A stretch of DNA of 14,755 nt from CAZTHL01 sp964613585 (GTDB lineage Bacteria > Pseudomonadota > Alphaproteobacteria > DSM-16000 > Inquilinaceae). Of this stretch, positions 1 to 5,934 are shown one piece after another. The DNA is taken from assembly GCA_964613585.1 (NCBI GenBank), contig CAZTHL010000092.1, positions 1-14,755 on the forward strand. The letters run 5' to 3'. The stretch's first letter is position 1. Each line of letters starts with the position of its first letter. The notes under the pieces are model-generated. The model was not told the origin of the DNA. It made no database searches and saw nothing but the letters and a program-made list of their open reading frames with translations. A program made the translations under genes and the position numbers.

Positions 1-1512
1 CGGGCCCGGTCGCCGGCGGCGCCGGCCGCGCCCGACCGCAGCCGGCCGCCGGCGGCGGAGCCGCGCCCGGCCGAGGCGGACCGGCTGGTCGAGCTCGAGC
101 GCGAGAACGCCCGCCTGCGCAAGATCAACCGCGTGCTGATCGACCGGGTCGAGCGCAGCATGGACGTGCAGGGCTCGGCCTTCTCGCTGTTCCAGACCTC
201 GGTCACCCTGGGGCAGGTGGTGCGCGACCGCACGGTCCAGCTGAGCAACGCCCTCAACACGCTGGCTGCGGCCAACCGCGAGCTGAAGGCGCTCAACGAG
301 CAGCTTCGGCGCGAGAACCTGGACCGCCGCGCCGCCGAGGCGGCCATGCAGGAGGCCAAGACCGAGGCCGAGCGCGCCAACCTGTCCAAGACCAAGTTCC
401 TGGCGGCGATCAGCCACGACCTGCTGCAGCCCTTGAACGCCGCCCGGTTGTTCGTCGCCGCGCTGCTCGAGGGGCGCATGTCGCCGCGCAACCGCGGCCT
501 TGCCGGCAGCGTCAGCAGCGCGCTCGAGGGCGTCGACGGCCTGCTGAACGCCCTGCTTGAGATGTCCAAGCTCGACGCCGGGGTGATCCGCGCCGAGAAG
601 CGCGCCTTCGAGGTGAACGCGCTGCTGGCCGAGCTGGCCGAGGAATACGCCCTGGTGGCGCGCGCCCGCGGCCTGGAGTTCCGCTTCGTCGCCACCGCGG
701 CGCGGCTGCGCAGCGACCAGCACCTGCTGAGCCGGATCCTGCGCAACTTCCTCAGCAACGCCATCCGCTACACCGCGGAGGGCCGGGTGCTGCTCGGCTG
801 CCGGCGGGTCGGCGATGCGCTGCGCATCTGCGTCGCCGACACCGGGCCCGGCATCCCGCCGGACAAGCTGCGGGTCATCTTCGAGGAGTTCCAGCAGGTC
901 GGCCGGCCGCCGGCCGGCCGCGAGAAGGGCCTGGGCCTCGGCCTCGCCATCGTCGACCGCATCGCCGGCATCCTCGGCCACCCGGTCCACGTGCGCTCGC
1001 GCCTTGGCCGCGGCACCCTGTTCGCCGTCGACGTGCCGCTCGATCGCGAGCCGGCGACGACCGCCCAGAGCCCGCCCACCGGCGCGCTCGTGGGCCACAG
1101 CCTGGCCGGCACCCGGGTGCTGGTGATCGACGACGACCCGCGCATCGTCTCCGCCATGGAGACGCTGCTCGCCGCCTGGGGCTGCCGCGTGCTGACCGCG
1201 ACCTGGCTCGCCGAGGCGCTGGCGCGGGTGCGCGAGGCGGCCGGGGCGATCGACCTGATCATCGCCGACCATCACCTGACCGAGGGGCCGGTCGGCGTCG
1301 AGGCCATCGAATCGGTGCAGGCGCTGCTGCCGGTCAAGGCGCCGGCCATGCTGATCACCGCCGACCGCTCGGCCGCGCTGCGCCAGGAGATGCGCCGGCG
1401 CGGCTATCCCATGCTCACCAAGCCGGTCAAGCCGGCGCCGCTGCGCGCGATGATCAGCCACCTTCTCCGGATGGGGGCGGATCCGCCTCGCGGGCGGGGC
1501 GAAGATTGCTGA
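1..1512 (+). CDS. Hybrid sensor histidine kinase/response regulator (5' end cut off)
   Basis: A sensor kinase that would autophosphorylate on histidine and carries its own receiver domain. The frame is open from base 1, so the true start and any sensory domain lie outside the window; the GTG at 133 is internal to conserved sequence. Counting from the first visible codon: Pro/Ala/Arg-rich linker 1-25, a long coiled coil about 26-130, HisKA with ISHDLLQPLNAARL and phospho-His 139, N-box Asn 253, G1 box ADTGPGIP (Asp 280), G2 box GLGLGLA 310-316, then a receiver domain with acidic IDDD (377-379) and phospho-acceptor Asp 423 (IIADHHL). The kinase core resembles the NahK and CrbS/MxtR group, whose members act with LuxR-type regulators on alcohol and acetate metabolism. 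Its 3' end overlaps the opposing regulator gene by 59 bp. Partnership with that regulator is inferred from position; the signal is unknown. Confidence 0.93.
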   Translation, partial: RARSPAAPAAPDRSRPPAAEPRPAEADRLVELERENARLRKINRVLIDRVERSMDVQGSAFSLFQTSVTLGQVVRDRTVQLSNALNTLAAANRELKALNEQLRRENLDRRAAEAAMQEAKTEAERANLSKTKFLAAISHDLLQPLNAARLFVAALLEGRMSPRNRGLAGSVSSALEGVDGLLNALLEMSKLDAGVIRAEKRAFEVNALLAELAEEYALVARARGLEFRFVATAARLRSDQHLLSRILRNFLSNAIRYTAEGRVLLGCRRVGDALRICVADTGPGIPPDKLRVIFEEFQQVGRPPAGREKGLGLGLAIVDRIAGILGHPVHVRSRLGRGTLFAVDVPLDREPATTAQSPPTGALVGHSLAGTRVLVIDDDPRIVSAMETLLAAWGCRVLTATWLAEALARVREAAGAIDLIIADHHLTEGPVGVEAIESVQALLPVKAPAMLITADRSAALRQEMRRRGYPMLTKPVKPAPLRAMISHLLRMGADPPRGRGEDC

Positions 1513-2194
1513 AGTCGATGCCGCTCGATGCGACGATCGCGCTTGCCCGGCTGCGCACGTTGAGCTTGTGCAGGATCGCCGAGACATGCGCCTTCACCGT
1601 CGGCTCGGCAAGCGACAGGGCGCGTGCGATCTGCTTGTTCGACTCGCCCTTGGCCAGCCGCTCCAGCACCAGCAGCTGCTTGCGAGTCAGCGTCGCCAGC
1701 AGGCTCCTCGGCACGCCGGCTACCGGCTCCGGCGCGCTCGGCGCGGTTGGCGACGCCTGGGCGGCCGCCGGCGGCTCGGCATCGAGCTGGCGGACCACCT
1801 CGGCCGGCAGGTAGATGCCGCCCTCGAGCACCTGCAGCAGCGCCTTGACCATGACGCTGCGCGGCGAGGTCTTGGTGATGAAGCCGATGGCGCCGTGGCT
1901 CACCGCCTCCATTACCGCGGCCCGCTCGGTCCGGGCCGAGACCACGACGATGGGCACCGCCGGCACCTCCTGGCGCAGGGTGCCGAGGCCGGCGATGCCG
2001 TCCATCCCCGGCATCATCAGGTCGAGCAGGATGAGGTCGAGCTCGCCCGCCCGCCGGGCGGCCTCCAGGGCCTCCTCGAGCGTGGCCGCCTCCAGGCAGC
2101 GATGGTTCCGGCAGATCTCGGCCAGGACGCCGGCCAGCGCCTCGCGGAACAGCGGATGGTCGTCGGCGATCAGGACGTCGAGGCGCTCAAGCAT
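1454..2194 (-). CDS. LuxR/NarL-family two-component response regulator
   Basis: A 246-residue DNA-binding response regulator. The receiver domain spans about residues 5-122 with acidic pair Asp11/Asp12, phospho-acceptor Asp58 (ILLDLMMPG), switch Ser86 (VVVSA) and Lys108 (FITK). An Ala/Pro/Ser linker follows, then a LuxR-type helix-turn-helix at about 169-225 (LTRKQLLVLERLAKGESNKQIA, with TVKAHVSAILHKL as recognition region). The ATG at 2194 leads straight into the receiver fold, so I keep it although its ribosome-binding site is weak. It converges on the hybrid kinase and diverges from the aldehyde dehydrogenase. In Pseudomonas, regulators of this class (ErdR/CrbR, ExaE) with NahK/CrbS-like kinases control ethanol, acetaldehyde and acetate genes. 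Control of the neighbouring dehydrogenase is inferred from layout, not shown by sequence. Confidence 0.93.
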   Translation of the reverse strand: MLERLDVLIADDHPLFREALAGVLAEICRNHRCLEAATLEEALEAARRAGELDLILLDLMMPGMDGIAGLGTLRQEVPAVPIVVVSARTERAAVMEAVSHGAIGFITKTSPRSVMVKALLQVLEGGIYLPAEVVRQLDAEPPAAAQASPTAPSAPEPVAGVPRSLLATLTRKQLLVLERLAKGESNKQIARALSLAEPTVKAHVSAILHKLNVRSRASAIVASSGIDFSNLRPAREADPPPSGEGG

Positions 2195-2356
2195 GGTCCG
2201 GCATCATCGCGGGGCAGACATATCGCTGGGGAAATCAATCGTTTGGCTCACCCACCACGGTGTAGCACAGGCGCCGGCCCCGGTGCAGCGCCAATGGGCC
2301 GGGCACCGGCGGCGCGCCCCGGAAACCATACCCGGGCCGGGGGGCGGCGCGGGACC

Positions 2357-2395
2357 GATACGCAGGTATCGAGTCGCAGGACTCGGTTGCGTATC
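2357..2395. promoter_or_regulatory. Nested inverted repeat upstream of the aldehyde dehydrogenase (possible operator)
   Basis: Outer arms GATACGCA (2357-2364) and TGCGTATC (2388-2395) are perfect complements. Inside them CGAGTC (2370-2375) and GACTCG (2380-2385) form a second perfect pair around GCAG. The element ends 102 bp before the dehydrogenase ATG and lies in the 303-bp divergent region (2195-2497) shared with the response regulator. There is no T-tract, so it is unlikely to be a terminator. A dimeric regulator site, perhaps for the adjacent LuxR-type protein, is the inference. The rest of the intergenic region holds a CCGGTGC/GCACCGG pair in GC-rich sequence and a more AT-rich stretch at about 2395-2475, but no convincing -35/-10 pair. 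Confidence 0.45.
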
Positions 2396-2483
2396 ATTCC
2401 AAATCGCATCCTCGGGCGAATGGCCCTTTCCGGGCGTTTTGTTACGCTGCCTCGTACAATTCAGAAACTTGTGTGCCAACCCC

Positions 2484-2490
2484 GGAGGAG
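2484..2490 (+). promoter_or_regulatory. Ribosome-binding site fixing the aldehyde dehydrogenase start
   Basis: GGAGGAG ends 7 nt before the ATG at 2498, an almost ideal Shine-Dalgarno. It matters because the reading frame stays open for 310 codons further upstream, as an antisense shadow of the response regulator. A start at 2498 also gives the usual length for the family. Confidence 0.85.
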
Positions 2491-2497
2491 CAACGCC

Positions 2498-4018
2498 ATG
2501 ATGCACAAGGCGCTGGAAACCATCTCCAGCAAGCTCGCGCTGCGTTCCAAGTACGATAATTTCGTTGGCGGCGACTGGGCGGCTCCGAGGAAGGGGCAGT
2601 ACTTCACCAACCCTAGCCCGGTCACCGGCAACCCGCTGTGCGAGATCGCCCGCTCGACGGCCGAGGACGTGGAGGCGGCGCTCGACGCGGCGCACAAGGC
2701 GCGCGACGCCTGGAGCCGGAGCTCCGTGGCCACCCGGGCCGGCATCCTCAACCGGATCGCCGACCGGATCGAGGAGAACCTGCCCATCCTGGCGCTGGTC
2801 GAGACCCTCGACAACGGCAAGCCGGTGCGCGAGACGACGGCCGCCGACCTGCCGCTCGCGGTCGATCATTTCCGCTACTTCGCCGGCTGCGTGCGGGCCC
2901 AGGAGGGCGCGCTCAGCGAGATCGACGAGCAGACCGTCGCCTATCACTTCCACGAGCCGCTCGGCGTGGTCGGCCAGATCATCCCGTGGAACTTCCCGCT
3001 GCTGATGGCGACGTGGAAGCTGGCCCCGGCGCTCGCCGCCGGCAACTGCGTGGTGCTGAAGCCGGCCGAGCAGACCCCGATGAGCATCATGGTGCTGGCC
3101 GAGCTGATCGGCGACCTGCTGCCGCCGGGCGTGCTCAACATCGTCAACGGCTTCGGCGTCGAGGCCGGCAAGCCGCTCGCCTCGAGCCCGCGGGTCGCCA
3201 AGGTCGCCTTCACCGGCGAGACCACCACCGGGCGGCTGATCATGCAGTACGCCTCGGAGAACCTGATCCCGGTGACGCTCGAGCTCGGCGGCAAGTCGCC
3301 GAACATCTTCTTCGCCGATGTCATGGCCGAGGACGACGCCTTCGCCGACAAGGCGCTCGAGGGCTTCGCCATGTTCGCCCTCAACCAGGGCGAAGTGTGC
3401 ACCTGCCCGTCCCGCGCGCTGGTGCACGAGTCGATCTACGACCGCTTCATGGAGAAGGCGGTCGAGCGGGTGAACCGGATCAAGACCGGCCATCCGCTCG
3501 ACGAGCGCACCATGATCGGTGCTCAGGCCTCGAACGGCCAGCTCGTGAAGAACCTGTCCTACATCGATATCGGCCGCAACGAGGGGGCCCGGGTGCTGGC
3601 CGGCGGCGAGCGCCTGCAGCAGGAGGGCGAGCTGGCGAACGGCTACTACGTCCAGCCGACAATCCTCGAGGGCCACAACAAGATGCGGGTCTTCCAGGAG
3701 GAGATCTTCGGCCCGGTCGTCGCCGTCACGAAGTTCTCGAGCTTCGACGAGGCGATCTCGATCGCCAACGACACGCTCTACGGCCTCGGCGCCGGGGTGT
3801 GGTCGCGCGACGGCCGCACGGCGTACAAGGTCGGCCGCGAGGTCAAGGCGGGCCGGGTGTGGACCAACTGCTACCACCTCTACCCGGCGCACGCGGCGTT
3901 CGGCGGCTACAAGCAGTCCGGCATCGGCCGCGAGACGCACCGTATGATGCTCGACCACTATCAGCAGACCAAGAATCTGCTGGTCAGCTACGATCCGAAC
4001 CCGATGGGCTTCTTCTGA
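2498..4018 (+). CDS. exaC: NAD-dependent aldehyde dehydrogenase, ExaC/AcoD type
   Basis: A 506-residue soluble enzyme of the ALDH superfamily that oxidises short-chain aldehydes (acetaldehyde in characterised ExaC/AcoD proteins) to acids with NAD+. The length equals that of Pseudomonas ExaC. Visible motifs: IIPWNFPLLM (161-170, with Asn165), KPAEQTP (Lys188, cofactor binding), FTGETTTGR (238-246), ELGGKSPN (Glu262, general base) and NQGEVCTCPSR with catalytic Cys301. The C-terminal FGGYKQSGIGRE motif is also present. No signal peptide, so cytosolic. It is followed after 87 nt by the DUF779 gene, a common neighbour of this ALDH subfamily, and is divergent from a LuxR-type regulator, suggesting induction by alcohol or aldehyde. 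No PQQ alcohol dehydrogenase or cytochrome gene is in the window, so the aldehyde source is unknown. The family is certain; the exact substrate and symbol are inferred. Confidence 0.95.
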   Translation: MMHKALETISSKLALRSKYDNFVGGDWAAPRKGQYFTNPSPVTGNPLCEIARSTAEDVEAALDAAHKARDAWSRSSVATRAGILNRIADRIEENLPILALVETLDNGKPVRETTAADLPLAVDHFRYFAGCVRAQEGALSEIDEQTVAYHFHEPLGVVGQIIPWNFPLLMATWKLAPALAAGNCVVLKPAEQTPMSIMVLAELIGDLLPPGVLNIVNGFGVEAGKPLASSPRVAKVAFTGETTTGRLIMQYASENLIPVTLELGGKSPNIFFADVMAEDDAFADKALEGFAMFALNQGEVCTCPSRALVHESIYDRFMEKAVERVNRIKTGHPLDERTMIGAQASNGQLVKNLSYIDIGRNEGARVLAGGERLQQEGELANGYYVQPTILEGHNKMRVFQEEIFGPVVAVTKFSSFDEAISIANDTLYGLGAGVWSRDGRTAYKVGREVKAGRVWTNCYHLYPAHAAFGGYKQSGIGRETHRMMLDHYQQTKNLLVSYDPNPMGFF

Positions 4019-4036
4019 TCCGATGCTATGGTCCTT

Positions 4037-4081
4037 CCGGGGACGGACGTCGCTCCGTCCGGGCCGATGCGCCGTCCCCGG
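4037..4081 (+). promoter_or_regulatory. Overlapping, mutually exclusive stems between the aldehyde dehydrogenase and DUF779
   Basis: The 87-nt gap holds two alternative hairpins sharing a 5' arm. The local stem pairs GGACGGA (4041-4047) with TCCGTCC (4054-4060) over a 6-nt loop. The long stem pairs CCGGGGACGG (4037-4046) with CCGTCCCCGG (4072-4081). Both are perfect but cannot form together. The long stem ends 12 nt before the DUF779 GGAG ribosome-binding site at 4094-4097. No U-tract follows, so it is not a standard terminator. It could be a partial terminator, an RNA stability element or a translation switch; function is inferred. Confidence 0.4.
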
Positions 4082-4105
4082 GTCCGTATGATCGGAGCGT
4101 CTCCG

Positions 4106-4483
4106 ATGAGCACTGATGTCGTCCGCGTGTCGATCACGCCGGCCGCCGAGGCCATGGTCGACACGCTGCGGGACCGCCACGGCCCGCTTCTGTTCCACCA
4201 ATCGGGCGGCTGCTGCGACGGCTCCTCGCCCATGTGCTACCCGCGCGAGGAGTTCCGCACCGGCGCCAGCGATGTGCTGCTCGGCACCGTGGCCGGCTGC
4301 CCGGTCTACATGAGCCGAGCCCAGTTCGCCTACTGGTCGCACACCCACCTGACCATCGACGTGGTGCCCGGCCGCGGCGGCGGCTTCTCCCTCGAGGTGC
4401 CCGAAGGGGTGCGTTTCCTGATCCGCTCGCGCCTGTTCACCGACGCCGAGACGGCGGCCCTGGCCGCGGCCCCGGCGCCCTGA
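4106..4483 (+). CDS. DUF779-family protein, aldehyde dehydrogenase companion
   Basis: A 125-residue protein recognised as DUF779 by its HQSGGCCDGSSPMCYP core (31-46). This family is regularly encoded beside ExaC/AcoD-type aldehyde dehydrogenases, but its biochemical role is not established. Cys36, Cys37, Cys44, Cys65, His31, His79 and His81 are candidate metal-binding or redox residues; that is inference from composition. No signal peptide or membrane segment is seen. The chosen ATG at 4106 has GGAG 8 nt upstream and opens MSTDVVRVSITPAAEAM, where family similarity begins. An in-frame ATG at 4028 would add 26 unlikely residues drawn from the hairpin region. It is probably cotranscribed with the dehydrogenase. 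Confidence 0.9.
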   Translation: MSTDVVRVSITPAAEAMVDTLRDRHGPLLFHQSGGCCDGSSPMCYPREEFRTGASDVLLGTVAGCPVYMSRAQFAYWSHTHLTIDVVPGRGGGFSLEVPEGVRFLIRSRLFTDAETAALAAAPAP

Positions 4484-4535
4484 ATCCTCGGGCGGCATCC
4501 CCGGGCGGCATCCCCGGGCGGCATCCTCGGGCGGC
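4484..4535. repeat. Four-copy 13-bp tandem repeat in a convergent gap
   Basis: Unit ATCCYCGGGCGGC occurs at 4484-4496, 4497-4509, 4510-4522 and 4523-4535. Copies 1 and 4 are identical (CCTCGGG), as are copies 2 and 3 (CCCCGGG). It starts one base after the DUF779 TGA and ends 17 bp before the stop of the opposing glycosyltransferase. The last unit merges into the perfect palindrome CGGGCGGCCGCCCG (4528-4541). Possible roles are a bidirectional transcription barrier or a simple variable-number repeat. Confidence 0.85.
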
Positions 4536-4552
4536 CGCCCGCCGGGCCCGCC

Positions 4553-5686
4553 TCATGCGGGTGCCGGCGGCCGGCGCCGGACGCTGTCGAGGATCTCCCG
4601 GAGCCGGTCGCGCGCCGTGTCGAGCCCATGCCCGGCCGCGGCGACCCGCGCCGCCTCGGCGCCGAGCGCCGCGCGCGCCGCGGAGTCGTCGAGCAGGCGG
4701 CCGACCGCTTGGGCGAGGGCCGCGGCGTCGCCCGGCGGCGTCAGCAGTCCGGTGCTGCCGTCGCGCACGATCTCGGGCACCCCGCCCGCGGCCCCGGCGA
4801 TCACGGGCAGGCCGGCCGCCTGGGCCTCGAGCAGGGCCATGCCGAAGGCTTCGTTCACCGCCGGCCAGACGAGCAGGTCGGCCGCCGCGTAGAGCCCCGG
4901 CAGGGCGTCCTCCCCGACCTGCCCCAGAACGCGCAGCCGGCCGTGAGGAAGGCGGGCCAGTATCCGCGCCCGCGCCGGCCCGTCGCCGGCCACCGCCAGC
5001 CGCCAGGGACGGTCGGCGAGCCGGTCGAGCGCCTCGGCCAGGACGGCGTAGGAGCGCTCCTTGTCGCCCGGCCGCAGCATGCCCACCGCCAGCAGCCAGG
5101 GACCCGGCTCCCAGCCGAGCCAGCGCGCGCGTGCGGCCGCGCGGCCGGCCGCCGCCGCAGCGAAGGGCGCGGTGTCGAGGAACGGCGGCAGCCGCACGAT
5201 GCGCTCCGGCGCGGCGACGACCCGGGCCAGCCCCTCGGCGTCGACGGCGGAGAAGGTCAGCACAGCGTCGGCCTGGCCGATGGCGCGCGCCGCGGCCGCG
5301 TGGCCCTCGGCCCAGGGGCCGACCGCCCGCTTGCCGGCATGACTTGCCTCGGCGATCACGTAAGGGATGCCAAGCGCCGCGCTCACCGGCGGGCCCAGCC
5401 AGTCGGGTGCCTTGTGGTAGACGTGGTAGGTGAACCAGAGGTCCGGCCGGTCGGGCGCGCCCTGCCAGCGCCGGATCAGTCGGGCCGCCAGCCGTCCGCC
5501 CGTCCGGCGCAAGCGCTCCGCCCGGCCCGGCGCCGTGGCGTCGTCCCAGCTGCGCAGGCGGCTGACCAGCGTCACCGCGTGACCGGCCTCCGCCAGCGCG
5601 CGCATGAGCAGCCGCGCGACGCGCCGGTCGCCCGAGGGCACCGGATGATCCGGCGGCTTCATCGGCGCGTAAAAGGCGATCCGCAC
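4553..5686 (-). CDS. Glycosyltransferase family 4 (GT-B fold)
   Basis: A predicted 377-residue cytosolic or peripheral glycosyltransferase that would move a sugar from a nucleotide-sugar donor to an unknown acceptor. The N-terminal half starts with the beta-strand VRIAFYAPMKPP and an acceptor-side SGDRR motif (18-22). The C-terminal donor domain shows LLAVGMLRPGDKER (198-211), VAGDGP (232-237), the Glu279-x7-Glu287 catalytic pattern in NEAFGMALLE, and GGVPEIV...GLL (301-315). I chose the GTG at 5686 because homology begins there and the length suits GT4. The frame stays open upstream to an ATG at 5887, but those 67 residues are Arg/Pro-rich, unlike a folded domain, and overlap the structured divergent region. 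No sugar-synthesis, capsule or export gene is adjacent, so the product cannot be named. It is divergent from glgX, so a glucan-related role is possible but unsupported. Confidence 0.88.
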   Translation of the reverse strand: MRIAFYAPMKPPDHPVPSGDRRVARLLMRALAEAGHAVTLVSRLRSWDDATAPGRAERLRRTGGRLAARLIRRWQGAPDRPDLWFTYHVYHKAPDWLGPPVSAALGIPYVIAEASHAGKRAVGPWAEGHAAAARAIGQADAVLTFSAVDAEGLARVVAAPERIVRLPPFLDTAPFAAAAAGRAAARARWLGWEPGPWLLAVGMLRPGDKERSYAVLAEALDRLADRPWRLAVAGDGPARARILARLPHGRLRVLGQVGEDALPGLYAAADLLVWPAVNEAFGMALLEAQAAGLPVIAGAAGGVPEIVRDGSTGLLTPPGDAAALAQAVGRLLDDSAARAALGAEAARVAAAGHGLDTARDRLREILDSVRRRPPAPA

Positions 5687-5742
5687 GAGGTCCCGGGGAG
5701 CAGTTGCAGAGGTGTCGCCCGAGTATCGGCTCCGCTCGCCGC

Positions 5743-5815
5743 GGCGCCAAGGCGCCTCCGTCCTCAGCCGCCCCGGCGGGGCGAGAGCGGTCCGACGATG
5801 CCGACGCGGTCGGAC
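5743..5815. other. Cluster of three inverted repeats in the glycosyltransferase/glgX divergent region
   Basis: Three perfect inverted repeats occur within 73 bp: GGCGCC (5743-5748) with GGCGCC (5751-5756), GCCCC (5770-5774) with GGGGC (5778-5782), and GTCCGAC (5790-5796) with GTCGGAC (5809-5815). They would lie in the 5' leader of the minus-strand glycosyltransferase if its promoter is beyond them. GC-rich DNA yields such pairs by chance, so only the last one, with 7-bp arms, is notable. A weak plus-strand promoter candidate for glgX follows: TTGACC (5833-5838), 17 bp, ATGGTT (5856-5861). Confidence 0.3.
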
Positions 5816-5934
5816 GGGCTCGCGCCCTTGTGTTGACCCCGGCCGGGAACCGATCATGGTTCTCGTCCACTCAAGCGATTTGTGCACCGCCCCATCCGGG
5901 ACCGGCGCCGCACGAGGTCTGAAGGTCTTAAGCG

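Noticed and set aside
2421..2436. Possible sigma-54 promoter (GG, 10 bp, GC) before the aldehyde dehydrogenase
   Set aside because: The -24 side (TGGCCC) is fair but the -12 side (GGGCG) lacks TTGC; the bare spacing is common by chance in such GC-rich DNA, and the adjacent regulator is not a sigma-54 activator.
1568..2497. 310-codon in-frame upstream extension of the aldehyde dehydrogenase
   Set aside because: It is antisense to the response regulator, its translation is Arg/Gln/His-rich, and the dehydrogenase has an ideal ribosome-binding site and family-length start at 2498.
2204..4498. 764-codon open frame on the minus strand
   Set aside because: It is the antisense shadow of the aldehyde dehydrogenase and DUF779 genes, caused by high GC at third codon positions; its composition is low-complexity and no motif is present.
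4437..5870. 477-codon minus-strand frame overlapping the glycosyltransferase
   Set aside because: A shadow frame of the GT4 gene: Arg/Gly/Ala-rich, without motifs.
5687..5887. N-terminal extension of the glycosyltransferase to an ATG at 5887
   Set aside because: Its 67 residues are Arg/Pro-rich without family similarity, and the fold starts at the GTG at 5686.
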